Below are positions 10,600 to 21,995 of a stretch of 64,000 bases of DNA, piece after piece. A program made the translations under genes and the position numbers. Below the pieces are notes generated by a model. The model worked only from the letters and a program-made list of their open reading frames with translations, was not told where the DNA came from and made no database searches. The stretch spans positions 180,001-244,000 of the forward strand of contig CAWVRF010001065.1 of NCBI GenBank assembly GCA_963932465.1, in the 5' to 3' direction. Origin of the DNA: Maratus speciosus. Its lineage: Eukaryota > Arthropoda > Arachnida > Araneae > Salticidae. Within the stretch, counting starts at the first letter, position 1. The number at the start of each line of letters is the position of its first letter.

Positions 10600-11760
10600 A
10601 GCTTCGAAAAAAGGGGAGAAAAAGCCCCCACGAAATCGAACTTTTTCCAAAATTTTTGTTGAAAGATTTAAATTTCATATGATTTTTTAACGGATTTTGG
10701 CATTCGAAAGTGAGAAATGAGAACGCTAAGAATATGTTCTGCATTAGTCCATATTTTGAACGGCTCCGTCAATAAGTTCTTCGGAACTCGACGAAAAAAA
10801 GAGCCTTTGTTTCTCGTTGGTTCTTTTCTGTTTTTGCACTTCTGAACCTGCGTTCCGGAACGTCCCGTTGCGAAACTTTTGTCAGTTCTTTTTAATTGCG
10901 ATATATGTATGTCGTCTAATAATTGAAAAAGGTGAAAAGTCTGAGCCTAATGTGCATCAACTCTTCTTCGACAATCCTGACAATAAATTTTTATATGGAT
11001 ACTTGTGATAGATATACCTACATTCGCAAACACGTAAACTCTGTTCCTTTATTAGTATGAATACTTTTACCACTAAATAGCGGAAAACTAACGTGATCTA
11101 GAACAGCCCTATTTAGAGGGTTTTTTGCATTAATTTAGAAAATTATTATTTAGTTTATTTAAATAAATTAAATTATATCCTTGATTAATAAAAAAATATT
11201 AATATTAAAAAAGAAAAATGTAAATAATAAATTTAAAAGTTAATAACATAATAATAAATGTACAAAATTATATTTAAAGATAAACCATAATAATTATTTA
11301 AAATAATGATTTAAAGTAATTAAAATGTTATACTAAAGAAATTAAAAGTTTAATCAAATTTAAAAGCAATAAAAGTTATTCCTATAATTAAAAATAACTA
11401 AAATTTAATAACAATTATCTCTTCTACTAAAAAAATACATGTTAGTAATATAAAACTAACTCTATAATAATCGAAACCGATCAAAACGAATTCACTTTTT
11501 TTGAGAAAAAGTAAAAAGAGAATTGTAATCCAGAATCACTCAAGATATGGCGTCAGCACTGTGACTTCCTAGGGACTTCCCCTGGAATGACGTGCTCGGA
11601 AGTTGCTCTGTGGGACGTTACTGGGAGCTCATTTCTAAGGAAATCTTAAAAGTCTCTGCCTCAGGTTGTCCTGATCTTGTCAATTTAATATTAGGAGGAA
11701 TTTGGGATGAAGTGGTTCACTTCGGAAGTATTCAGGAGCTTTCATGCTATATGGGACATT
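10600..11760. other. Non-coding stretch, very AT-rich after 11100
   Basis: No gene recognised. The segment 11130-11460 is almost entirely A and T. Confidence 0.5.
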
Positions 11761-11762
11761 CA

Positions 11763-12075
11763 TACCCTCATAGCATGCATGGTCACGGTGACGTCGTTGT
11801 GACGTCACTGTGAGTCACTGTGGTCACGTCACATCTGTGACCAAAATGCCACCACTCAGTGATATCACATTGTGACTGAGATGTGAACTTCTTAGAAAAC
11901 TTTGAAAAATTACAAAAAATATTCAAAACATGTTATTTATGTAAAATTATATTTTCTGGCAATTAAAAAAAATTGTGACGTCACTGTTATGACACTGCAT
12001 GTAACGTACGTCACGTCACATTTGTGACGAAAAAAATCACCATATTGTAAGTCACAGTGTGACAAAAATATGAAC
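11763..12075 (+). repeat. GTCAC/GTGAC-rich array, left member of an inverted pair
   Basis: Dense short palindromic motifs such as GTGACGTCAC, GTCACAGTGTGAC and ACGTCGTTGTGA. The outer end reads TACCC...GCATGGTCACGGTGACG. It is matched in inverse orientation by the outer end at 18411-18464 (CCGTGACGTCACCATGCC...GGGTA), including the shared GACGTCGTTGTGA. This pattern suggests subterminal binding-site clusters of one DNA transposon. No transposase is seen between the arrays. Confidence 0.5.
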
Positions 12076-13750
12076 ATCAAAAATCTTTGAAAATGAACAG
12101 AAATATTACATGCCCGAGTTACAGCGACATAAGGAATGATAATATATTAGTGGATAGGAAATAGTAAATTCGGACACGAAAAGAGAGAGGGGGGGGGGGG
12201 GCAGAAAAAAAATGCACGGTAGAAGTATCAACAAACTAGATTTTCATGCTATATTTTATCAATTTCTTATTTAAGACAGTGAAAGTATACTTTTTTATGA
12301 TTTCAATTTTATCTACCATTGCAATTTAATCCTTCACTGATTGTTATTATTATAAAAATGTTTCTCGGGAAAATGGTACGTATTGGAGCAATTTGGATAA
12401 CATATTTAGAATTAGGAATATTACATTTGTACACTTTACATATTTAGTTTTCAGGGAGGAAGTTGTTTTATTTATTTTTTTATTTATTTTATTTTATTTT
12501 ATTTTATTTTATTTTTTGTCGACCAGTGGTATTCTAAACCCTTCTGTGGTTTCAAACTAAAATTTTCTATTACAATTAAGTCTGTAGCTTTTAATGAACA
12601 CGTAGAAAGAATACTCAGAGTTTAGTCATATATGCATTTCTTACTTTAGAATTTGCATTCAAGTCATATTTTTTCCTGTTAGTGTTTAACTATTTTAAAT
12701 AACTATTTTTTTTTAAATTCTACTTCTTTCAGACTTTTTAAATAAAATTGGTATTTTCCGAAAAAATATGTATACAAATTTTATACAAAACCCATGATAT
12801 AATTATTCGTATTTCAAATTCGTGTTTTAGAGATATGACTTTAAAAAAAGTTATTTTAAAATTGTTTTATTCTACAGAAAATGAATATGAAAAAAATGAC
12901 ACGTTGACAAAGAAAATTTTTTTATCCTGTATACTCTCTTTTCATTTATTAAGAAGATACGTATTTATTTATTAGGTGTAAAACAAACTGTACTTTAAAA
13001 AAAAGAAAGAAAAAAGGCAGGTGTTTCATTCAAATAGAAAATTTTCATTACAGATACTCTCATAAAGGTAAAATTACTGCGCATTTAAACTCTGTTGTGT
13101 ACAAAAAAAAAAAAAAAAAAAAAAAAAAAATTATAATAATACAGTAGGAGCACCTGCTTGGTCAAATATCGTCTGCGCTCGATGAAAACCGCAGAATAAA
13201 ATAAGGATCAGAGAACTTCTGACACGGAGAGTTAGTTTTTTTAAGCTAACAGAAATATGCCTGACAATTTAGGATAAAATACGGATATTAAAATATTTAT
13301 GGAACTTAAAAGGTATGTCTTATTTAATTTAAATTTTTTGTTCCTTTTTGACAGATTATTACATGAGTTAAATAGTTGTATGTCATATGCAATGACTGAT
13401 CTGGTATTCCTTTCAAAAGCAATATGGCGATGGAAAGATTTTTGAGAAATTGTTAAATGCATTTAATTCATCTATTATAGTTTGTTGTTGTTTAATAGTA
13501 CAATTATAAATACTAATTATTTAGTGTTTTTCAAATTGCTATATTTTTTTAAAATTGTATTTAAGCGTTTTTTTTTACTGTTTGTGATTTTAATCAAACA
13601 TTTAATTGTAGACATTCAGAGTCAGTTATTAAATTTTCTTTGATTGTAAACTCATTTTCTACATTTTCGATACATTTATTTTATTGGCATTAAAAAATAA
13701 AATATAATATTTAAGAATTGAAATAAAGTGTTTTTCATGCCCGATAAAGT
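12076..13750. other. AT-rich stretch with simple repeats
   Basis: Holds a G-run near 12189-12201, an (ATTTT)n pentanucleotide tract at about 12473-12517 and a 28-A run at 13103-13130. Open frames such as 12748-12975 show no protein family features. Confidence 0.5.
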
Positions 13751-13754
13751 TGAA

Positions 13755-14871
13755 AAGTGTTTATGACTTCGGTTTGTCTGGCCGTCTGTCCGCGCTCTAA
13801 CTCGCGTAAATATACTCGGATTGACTTAAAATTTTTGGATGTTATTGACGTTTACCATAGCAAGACCCCTATTTGTAATGAAGTTTGTAGCATGTTTAGT
13901 TCATTTACAGGGACAGTCAATTGTATTCCATTACATTACGGCCTGTGGGAAAAAAATCGTTTCAAATGATTTTTAATGATTTTACACGCTTTCAAACAGA
14001 ATAAATTGATATGCATTTATGAAGCGCACTAAAATGTGCATTCCATAGAATATGCGATGCAAAGAATAGTTATTGTTCATTTACAGGGCTAAAAAAGGAA
14101 TTCCAATACATAATGATATAGGGGTGGAGGGAATTGTTTGCGGCGTACTTTATTTATGTTAATCTATTTGATATGTAATGAAATTGATATACGTCGTTGA
14201 GGTTTACATACTATGAATTATTTCATGTATAATACGAAGTGTATATAGCATTTACAGGGACACACAAAATATTTCAGATACTATATTGTATCCGAAGTAC
14301 TGTTCATTAGCGATGATTGCTGGAAATACATTTTTAATTATGATATGCACTTTTATGATTCACTACATTTATGCATAGTATATGGTGTATATATATATGC
14401 TATAATTCATATACAGGACTATACAAAAGTATTCATAAGGGTTACTGGGTATTGCTTAAAGGTGGTTTTTAAATAAGTTATGCATTTTAACGCTGCACTG
14501 TATTTAATTTACTAAGAAATGTTTGTAGTAGATAGATAAAATGATATACAGGGTCACGCAAAGAATTGGATACGTTGCCGTCTATGAATTATAATTTCTG
14601 GAAATGTGATTTCAGCAGTTTTAAGAGTGTTTTAGCTTGAACTAAATTTTAACTAAATAGTGGCGTGTAATAAAGGTTCTAGGTAAACTACAGGGTTGTA
14701 CAAAATTATTTAAGTATGTTTCCATATATTAGTATAAATTGCTGAAAGAGACTTTCAACCTGTTATGCGTTTCCTTGATAAACTAAATTTTTCCATTGTA
14801 TAGTATATATATATATCAATCTACAGATCAAATACAGGACTGTTTAAAAGAATTAGAAAACATATTTGGCT
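13755..14871 (+). repeat. Degenerate tandem repeat array, plus orientation
   Basis: Seven unit cores of the type ACAGGG followed by CAAAA/ATTCC-like sequence start at about 13907, 14093, 14254, 14413, 14548, 14689 and 14833, a spacing of 135-186 bp. The left edge carries GTTTGTCTGGCCGTCTGTCC, then CTCTAACTCGCG and TAAATATACTCGG. The same boundary appears inverted at 2640-2735. The unit sequence is close to that of the minus-strand array at 1800-2735, so the two are copies of one family. Confidence 0.6.
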
Positions 14872-14879
14872 GTGGATGG

Positions 14880-16755
14880 TAGGGTGTCAACGATTTTAAT
14901 CGGTTGATTTAAATCAGTGATAAAATCATGATTTTAATCAACCGGTTTTTTTTAAAAAAATCATTGATTAAAATCAAAAATTTTCTAAATGTTTAAAATG
15001 TCAAAAAAAAAAAGTATTAAAATCTAACATGAACATAATTTGAAAGTTTCTACAGGTATTTTGACTTATGAATAAACAAAAAAAGAGCTTTAAATAATTG
15101 TTTCTAAGCTTAATTCATTAGTATTGTAAAAAAATTAAAAACAGTTGAGTTTGTAAAAAGCATTGTTTTTAAGTTTTTATCCAAATTAAAACAGTTTCAT
15201 TTAAAAATGATATTTAAATCTAACATAATTTGCAATGTCATAATCCCCTTTAGGTAATCAATTTATGCATTATTTTATATAAAATACACATAGCAAGTAT
15301 AATTACATTTCTACAAGTAAAAGAATAAATAGTAATTAATAGCAATCTCAAGTTAAAGAAGAATGAAAGAATGACATCTGCTCAGCAGCTAAATTGTAAA
15401 TGAATGCATAAGAGAAAAGGAAATAATTGGTATAAAAATGCTAAGCACAGCAAGAGCTTCTTTGGCATAGGTTAAATAAATGTTTATTATTATTTTTTTT
15501 TTTTTTTTTTTTTTTTTTTGTAACTCATATATATTAAAAAATTGAACCATTGAAAGCTAATAGAGGTAATAATGCTGTTAGTTAAATATTTTGAGGATTT
15601 CAGATATTAGTGGCTAACTTATATTTATTCTATATGATATATGAATGGGTTTAACTCTTTTTTTTTTTTTTTTTTTTGGTTAGCATACACGTACATGTGT
15701 GTAAGTATAGATTTTGGTGGTTTACAGAAATTTTCCTAAATACAAATGCAAAATGAGCTGCAAATAATATTTGTTAGTTTTGTTATTTGTGCTACTAACT
15801 AATGAAATTACTTATTTGCAGTTTTTATTAATTCTATAATTACTTATACTGCTTCTTCTAGGCCATTTTTTTTAATGGTGCCACACCATGCCCCTTTTGA
15901 AATTGGCAAAATGCACCCTGCCTTAAAAAAAGAAAAAAAAGTTGAAATTTACCTGTAGTTGTAGCCAGAGATTTCTTGTAAAACACTTCCCCATTCAACA
16001 GTATTCTAAATTCATGCGGAAAAAATCTTGCAAAAATATGGAACTTTATTTCTTTAGAAAAAACAGGATATTATTAAAATATGTTATTTAATTGTATTTT
16101 TCAATTTGTTATTCATAAAATTATCAAAAATTAAGGACACTTTACTTATAATGCTATAAAATATTCTTTTTTTTTTCCCTTACATCATTACTAAACACAT
16201 TACTAATATATTTCCTCATGAAATAGTGCCCGTTTTTTGAACTAGCATCCTGTCCCTTTTTCTTTCTAAAATGAATTATTATCATTTTAATAATTAAGGC
16301 TTAAAAATGTATAATATGTTCCTAATTAGAGAGTTGATTGTTTAATAATTAATTTGAAGTAATGTTAGCAATTTAATATAAAATGCAGTTAATAATTTTC
16401 ATAAATGTTAAGTATCACTAGTGTTTATAAAGTTTTACATAATTATTACAATATTAATGTATATAACATTATTGTATAATACTACCTAATGAAACTACTA
16501 ATTTGCAGTTTTTATTTCTGTAATTACTAACTAACAATTATAATTTTATTCATTAAAGTGTAAAAACATAGATTATGTTAGCAATTAGTGGTGTAATTGT
16601 TTCGGAAACCTAAAACTCATGATAGCTATTCAGTATTTGAACGCTGGGAAAAAAATCATAAAAATCTGATTTAAATCAAAAAAATCTGATTTAAATAAAA
16701 AAAATCCGATTTTTTTTAATTCTTTTTAAAAAAATTATGATTTTTTTACACCTTA
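14880..16755. mobile_element. hAT-type non-autonomous element, 1,876 bp, 8-bp target duplication
   Basis: The ends are TAGGGTGTCAACG and, reversed, TAAGGTGTAAAAA, fitting the short YARNG-type hAT terminus. The element is flanked by a perfect 8-bp direct repeat GTGGATGG (14872-14879 and 16756-16763), the length known for hAT transposition. Subterminal segments at both ends are rich in GATTTAAATCA-type motifs, plausible transposase-binding repeats. No transposase frame is visible in the interior, which is AT-rich with T-runs at about 15488-15519 and 15659-15677. It lies inside, or directly abuts, the repeat array at 13755. Confidence 0.75.
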
Positions 16756-16763
16756 GTGGATGG

Positions 16764-17347
16764 TAACTGCGTAAATCAGTTTTTCAAATGTTTTACGCGT
16801 TTACATGTTTACTTAGTTATCTTATTTACGTTATTTCCCCAGATGTCTTGTTAAAACATTTAGAAAGAGTTGGAAAGTGTTTTATAATCTATGCCTAACG
16901 CATGCTATATCTTACTTGTTGTTTCTATTTCCCAGATCAGTCTTTTCATATAAAACATACCAAATCTAATTAGCTCATATTCACAAAATACAATATATAT
17001 GGGAATAAAAAATTTAAATAAATAGGGCTTATCATGTAGTTCTATAAGTAACAGTTGTATTAATGTCCGTTAGACTCCATGTTCGTATTTAATAAAGCAA
17101 TGACAAATCATAACACATTAAAAAAAGTTTACACATTCTTAATATTGAGCTTGAATTCAAGATCAAGCTTAGAACTTCAGTTAATAAGCATTGTTTTTTA
17201 AATGGAAAATTAAAAATATTTTAGAAGAATAGGACTCCAAAATAGTGATATCTTGCTAAAAAGTACGGTAAAAAGATAAAATTTTATATTTCAAACAAAA
17301 CTTTACTTTAAAATTATCGTAGTTTTTATGACAAGAATCATCACAAT
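16764..17347. other. AT-rich non-coding stretch
   Basis: Nothing recognised. Confidence 0.5.
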
Positions 17348-17464
17348 ATTAATACTTAGACATTTTTCCAGAGAGAAACATTCGCCTTGCATACAATATT
17401 TCAAATGAAATTCAAATTTCAAATAAATTGCTTAAAAGGCGCAAAGGCCAACATTGTGAAAAAT

Positions 17465-17535
17465 ATCCACGCCGGGACTCGATCCCGGGTCATCAGTATA
17501 GCGCACTCACATTCTACCGACTAAACCACATGGAA
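17465..17535 (-). ncRNA. tRNA-like sequence (SINE-type core), left arm
   Basis: On the minus strand this reads as a 71-nt tRNA-like fold: acceptor TTCCATG against CGTGGAT, a D-arm/A-box TGGTTTAGTCGGTAGAA, and a T-arm CCGGG-ATCGAGT-CCCGG with perfect 5-bp pairing (B-box region). The anticodon loop does not fit the standard form (no T at position 33), so I call it tRNA-derived rather than a functional tRNA. Confidence 0.55.
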
Positions 17536-17989
17536 CGATACCCAGCCTGGAAATTTTCTCCCTATTACATGTTGGCAAGGCTACAAACGTAGCACAAGAT
17601 GGAATATTTATCGTGAGCCACCGTCATGGGGCAAACACGAAACTTAATTAAATCCAGCATCGATTGAAACTATATTAATACTTGGAAAATTTTCCAGAGA
17701 GAAACATTTGCCTTGCATACAGTATTTCAAATGAAAATCAAATTTCAAATTAAAATGGCCTTTTACACTATTAATTTGAAATTTGATTTTCATTTGAAAT
17801 ATTGTATGCAAGGCGAATGGTTCTCTCTGAAAAAAATTTCCAAGTATTAATATAGTTTCAATCGATGCTGGATTTAATTAAGTTTCGTGTTTGCGCCATG
17901 TCGGTGGCTGACGATAAATATTGCATCTTGTGCTGCGTTTGTAGCCTTGCCAACATGTAATAGTGAGAAATTTTCCAGGCTGGGTATCG

Positions 17990-18060
17990 TTCCATGTGGT
18001 TTAGTCGGTAGAATGTAAGTGCGCTATACTGATGGCCCGGGTTCGAGTTCCAGCATGGAA
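17990..18060 (+). ncRNA. tRNA-like sequence (SINE-type core), right arm
   Basis: Seven-base-pair acceptor TTCCATG / CATGGAA is perfect. The A-box region TGGTTTAGTCGGTAGAA and B-box GGTTCGAGTTCC are clear. The T-stem has one mismatch. It is the inverted partner of 17465-17535. Confidence 0.55.
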
Positions 18061-18129
18061 TCTTTTTCACTAGTTCGCCTTTGCGCCTTTTAAGCAATTA
18101 ATTTGAAATTTGATTTTCATTTGAAATCA

Positions 18130-18464
18130 TCACAGAGTTTATGACAAGTTCGTCACAAATGACACATATTTCACAAATTGGTCACAGTGTGACTTCAAAA
18201 CATTGTCACTTTCGTCACAGGTTCGTCACAAAGTTAATGCCAAAATAGTCACAAATGACACACTTTTCACAAATTAGTCACACCGTGACTTCACAGAGTG
18301 GTCACAATGTGACGTCACAAACGACCTCTAAAACGGCCATAACGACCTCGCATTCTAGTCACTGTGACGTCACATCCACGTCACGTGACGTCACATCGAC
18401 GGTCACAAAATCACAGTGTGACTTCACAACGACGTCGCCGTGACGTCACCATGCCTTACGGGTA
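18130..18464 (-). repeat. GTCAC/GTGAC-rich array, right member of an inverted pair
   Basis: Many short motifs of the type GTCACAAA, GTCACAGTGTGACTTCA and GTGACGTCAC. Two ~100-bp subunits (about 18137-18235 and 18236-18310) are partly repeated. The outer end mirrors 11763-11803. The apparent plus-strand ORF rich in Thr and Ser at 18255-18443 is a translation of the array. Confidence 0.55.
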
Positions 18465-19860
18465 GTTTGATTGTATTTTATTAAATGATGCATTTGTAAA
18501 TATCATTCGTATATCGAATTTTTGACCAGTACAAGAAAATCGTTTCTATTTCAGTTATGAAATTTTTTTCGTTAATTTCCATTGGGTAAATACCTGTTAC
18601 ACTGTGGTTAAAAATATTAATTTTTCATTTTAAGGATTTTTTTTTGTCTCTGCTATATAAAAGAGAGATCCTTTATTATATCTGACCATGCACAGGGAAT
18701 TAATATCTCCCAGTTCCATGAGAGTTCTTTACTTACATTTATGAAATGTTAAGGCGAAGGGGTTATTCTTGCAGACATACTGCGTATAATTTGGGGATTT
18801 ACATCAATCTTGACACGGAACATCCGTCATAAAATCCTGTAGTTCCGATAAGAAAGGAAAATTTACTTTGCAATCAAGGTAGAATATATCATATTTCTTG
18901 GTAATATATAAGTAATATGTAAAAAACAAAATGAAAATGTTAGTCATTTCGTCCACTTTAAACCCGTTCTGGTAAGTGTATATTGCAAAAATAAATTATT
19001 ATAGCATTTTAAGATGGCGTACACCATTTTGAAAAAGCCTGTATAATAAGCGATTGTAGTCATGCGAAGGTTCTATAATCGGTTCTACAATTAGTGTTGG
19101 GGGTCAAACATGAGCAATAAAATGATCACATAGTATACCATAAAGTTTTACTATTAAAAAAAATGAATATAATTTTGTGCCAAACCACGCTCGCAGAAAT
19201 AAGCCAATTACCTTCGAGAATGATTACAATACGTTTCACAGAATGGCTTATCTGCTAAGACGAATATCAGATTTAAAAAAAAGATTTTAAATGCTATGAG
19301 TGATTTTGACTTATCAGATTTTACTGTATTATTAAGTTCCTTATTATCTGAAAAAAAAGATTTAAAATATATGTGCTAGTAACATATATCTGGCGTGTTC
19401 AACCTTTTTTCTTATAATTTTCTATTTTAATAATAAAGCCATTTTCTATGCTACTCTACGTCATTGTAATATAGAGATAGAAAGATAATAAATCTAACGA
19501 ATTTGTTTAGATTAAAGAAATAGATTTCAGAGTTTGTTGTTTTCGTGCATGTGCGATTTTCATAATATATGGATACGATTTTAATTTTCAAAAATAATTT
19601 ATAATTCGCAATACATTATAAGAATAATTTAGATTTTATTGAAATACGAAGAAATTTTTTGACTCATAACAACTGCACAATATAAAATCTAATTACATTA
19701 CTAATCAAAATCTATTTCTATAAACAATATAATACTAATTCTTTTTTTCACTAGCAAAGAGTTTAATAGCTTAAAAATGAAATGCAAATTATATAGAAAT
19801 CAACATTTTCAAAAACTTTCTTTGATACTAATAAATAACTCTAATGATAATGCTTTTTTC
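18465..19860. other. AT-rich non-coding stretch (possible intron)
   Basis: No coding signal. If the exon at 19867-19977 is real, this is its downstream intron on the minus strand. Confidence 0.4.
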
Positions 19861-19866
19861 ACTTAC

Positions 19867-19977
19867 TTTTACAGGTGTTTTCTTTGAAAATTGTTCCCCT
19901 TTTAATGCCATATCCCGGGCAGCAGTTGCACTTTGACTTTTTGCATATGTCTTTATGACAATCATCTGCTTTTTGAT
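19867..19977 (-). CDS. Candidate internal exon encoding an EGF-like cysteine-rich segment
   Basis: On the minus strand a 111-nt segment is bounded by a pyrimidine-rich acceptor (CTTCATTTCAG) and a strong donor (AAAA|GTAAGT). Its open frame starts in phase 1 and ends in phase 1. It encodes about 37 residues: an acidic start (DQKADD), then CHKDICKKSKCNCCPGYGIK, then a last Cys in ENTCK. Cysteine spacing with CxCCPGY resembles the second half of an EGF-like module, and symmetrical phase 1-1 exons beginning with Asp are usual for EGF modules. Such domains sit in secreted or membrane proteins and bind ligands or calcium. No flanking exon is certain in this window; a possible signal-peptide exon lies far upstream at about 55,600 on the same strand. 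GC content is higher than its surroundings. Confidence 0.5.
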
Positions 19978-19984
19978 CTGAAAT

Positions 19985-20440
19985 GAAGTGTGCACATATC
20001 TTGTGTAGTTGTAATATTAATTGACAGTTAATATTATTAATATAATTATAATAAGACAGATAAAAATAAATACTTTTTTTTTACTTTATTTAATTTATTA
20101 CAAACATTGTTCTCAAAAGTTTGTACACATACATTCATACAGACATATAAGTACACACCGAAATACATATCGAGACATTACGGCATCGAAACAAACTCTC
20201 GGTGTCTTAAAAAATTAAATATTTAGAAAAGAACAAAAATCCTAATCTCAAACTTAATAAAAGACATCAAGTTAATTCAATGAGGTATACGTTCCGAAAA
20301 TAAGATTGAAAAAGTACCTTTGAAATCAAAAAGAAGACGTGTTGTATTTATGTCTGCTACCTTCACTTATTACATGTAATACAAATAAAAGCAAAAACAG
20401 ATGAAACCATCAAGAAAAAGACATCGTTTACGACTTGCTT
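19985..20440. other. AT-rich non-coding stretch
   Basis: No gene recognised. The right part probably holds the decayed 3' end of the mariner relic that follows. Confidence 0.4.
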
Positions 20441-21530
20441 AAAAAGTTCTCAATATGCTGTCCACCGTTTTTTTTTTCTACTAGCTGAAAGGACAATATA
20501 GTATGTTCCACAACAGATCGGAGTGTTTCATGGGTGATATTATGAATGTTTTGCGTAATGCGTGTTTTTTATTCACCTAAGTTCGCACTTGAACCCCCGT
20601 ACACAACATGTTTTAGGTAACCCCACAGCCAGAATTCACAAGGGTTCAGGTCGGGCGATCGTGGCGGCCAGGCTGTTGGAAAATGAAGATTAATTATTCT
20701 GTCATTTCCAAAATGCAGATTCAACAACTGCTTTACTAGTGTTGCAATGTACAGACGAGCGCCATCTTGCATAAAATTGTGCTATTCATACATCCGCGCT
20801 GTTGCAGTGCTGGAATGCGCTGGTTGCGCAAAAAAGATTCCTAACGTGTTTAATTGGCAGTACAGGTGACAGGACCCGAGGTCCTATCTCCTAGAAAAAT
20901 AAAAGGTCAAAGATAAATGCTGCTGAAAATCCTGACCACATAGTGAACTTTGCACAATTAAGATGTAATGGTTGCATTTGGAACGGATTCTCACTTGTCC
21001 ATATTTTAAAATTTTAAGTAGTGTCAGAACCTTGGAGATGGAAATGGGCTTCGTCTGTCCACAAAATGTTACATGGTCATGTATTGCTCACTTCCATTCG
21101 AGCAACAATTTGCATTTTGGTAGGTCAGCAGGAAACAACTCCTGAATATACGTAATTTTGTATGGATAGCATTGCAGGATGCTTCGTAAAATTTTACGAA
21201 CCGTGCTGACAGGTAATGCTAAAGTTCGGGAAAATCTCAGTGCACTGTACGTTCCCAAAGCACTGCTTGACACTTCCTGGAATGCTGTAGCCACATCCTC
21301 CACTGGCGTCGAAGCAATTAATTCACTCCCTCTGCCATATTGCACTTCAGATGAACCCGCCACTTTGAATTTATCAATCATCTTCATCAGACCGAATGCA
21401 GCCTTCGAGCCAGAGCCGCTTTTGAAACCCTTTAAAGTCCAGAATTTCTTCATTGCAAATGCCGCACAGTCACCGTTCCTGTAAAGAAGCTTCACAAGCA
21501 GAACCCGATCCTTTAATAATACAGTCATGA
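20440..21530 (-). pseudogene. Mariner-family (DUF4817-type) transposase, broken
   Basis: The minus-strand start frame (21088-21528, 146 residues) opens MTVLLKDRVLLVKLLYRNGD, an N-terminal helix-turn-helix segment. It continues through STPVEDVATAFQEVSSSALG and STVRKILRSILQCYPYKITY to a stop near 21088. The first catalytic Asp is still readable past the stop as WTDEAHFHL (about 21045-21070). Further on, 20569-20772 holds MQDGARLYIATLVKQLLNLH (second Asp) and SPDLNPCEFWLWGYLKHVVY, with an acidic third residue about 42 positions later. Frame is lost in the middle third (about 20775-21088), so the protein is not made. Live members cut and paste at TA sites. Confidence 0.82.
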
Positions 21531-21622
21531 CTACCTTCTCAGACGCAGAATAACATGTAATAGGAATTGTGTATTCCCCGCCTTTTTATGACCAGTGTAA
21601 TGTACGGTGCAATGTCTTTTAA

Positions 21623-21825
21623 CCCCTTGAGGGGCACTGGTATATATTATATACAATCTACGATTAATAAAGTTTTACACCGGAAAAGTTTTATTAAATT
21701 TTACTTTTCTATCTTTGATGGAAAAAAGCCGCAAAATTGCTTTTACTTCTTTTGGAAAAGAATTTTTCTAAATTTCCGGTGGGAATTCAGTATTTTACAA
21801 ACGCAACTGCTTGCCCCTCAAGGGG
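21623..21825. mobile_element. piggyBac-type MITE, 203 bp, TTAA-flanked
   Basis: TTAA occurs at 21619-21622 and 21826-21829. The ends CCCCTTGAGGGGCA and TGCCCCTCAAGGGG are perfect 14-bp inverted repeats and each contains a small palindrome CCCCTTGAGGGG. Outside the element, the leader sequence of the mariner relic reads on across a single TTAA, so the insertion target is plausible. No coding capacity. Confidence 0.85.
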
Positions 21826-21995
21826 TTAATTAGCATCTTATGATGAGTACAGTGCCATCTATCGGTCAACCTTTGATTTTTTTTTCGTAAAACAAATTCC
21901 CCTTGCTTCTCGTATACTCAGATGAGATATCGGGGCATTCTGACCAGTGATTTTTTTCAGCTTTTTGAAAGTGCAACTTTAATTATTATTACCCT

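Larger units (their letters stand above)
17398..18127. repeat. Large palindrome with a tRNA-like core in each arm
   Basis: Left arm about 17398-17748 and right arm about 17767-18127 are inverted copies around an 18-bp spacer. Both arms share TTTCAAATGAAAATCAAATT at their edges, then AAAAGGCGCAAAGGC, the tRNA-like segment, CCAGCCTGG and a TTAATTAAATCCAGCATCG segment. The inner border motif (TAATACTT...CCAGAGAGAAACATT) also recurs outside the left arm at 17352-17400, so the unit had a repeated edge. The palindrome directly abuts the right GTCAC array. Confidence 0.75.
20440..21995 (-). mobile_element. DUF4817-type mariner relic with nested MITE
   Basis: The transposase pseudogene (20440-21530) reads on the minus strand, and its 5' leader extends to about 21995, ending in TACAGGGTAATAATAATTAA. 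The leader resembles leaders of spider mariner-like elements with a DUF4817 N-terminal domain (recognised from memory). A TTAA-targeted MITE sits in the leader at 21623-21825. The 3' terminal repeat was not found. Confidence 0.65.

Noticed and set aside
10395..10744. Two minus-strand lysine-rich ORFs
   Set aside because: The Lys runs are created by the 41-T homopolymer. The two frames overlap and have no other features.
17990..18060. Functional tRNA gene
   Set aside because: The anticodon loop is non-canonical and the sequence is embedded in a palindromic repeat with a second copy, so a tRNA-derived element is more likely.
18255..18443. Thr/Ser-rich ORF in the GTCAC array
   Set aside because: The composition is fully explained by the repeated GTCACA motif.
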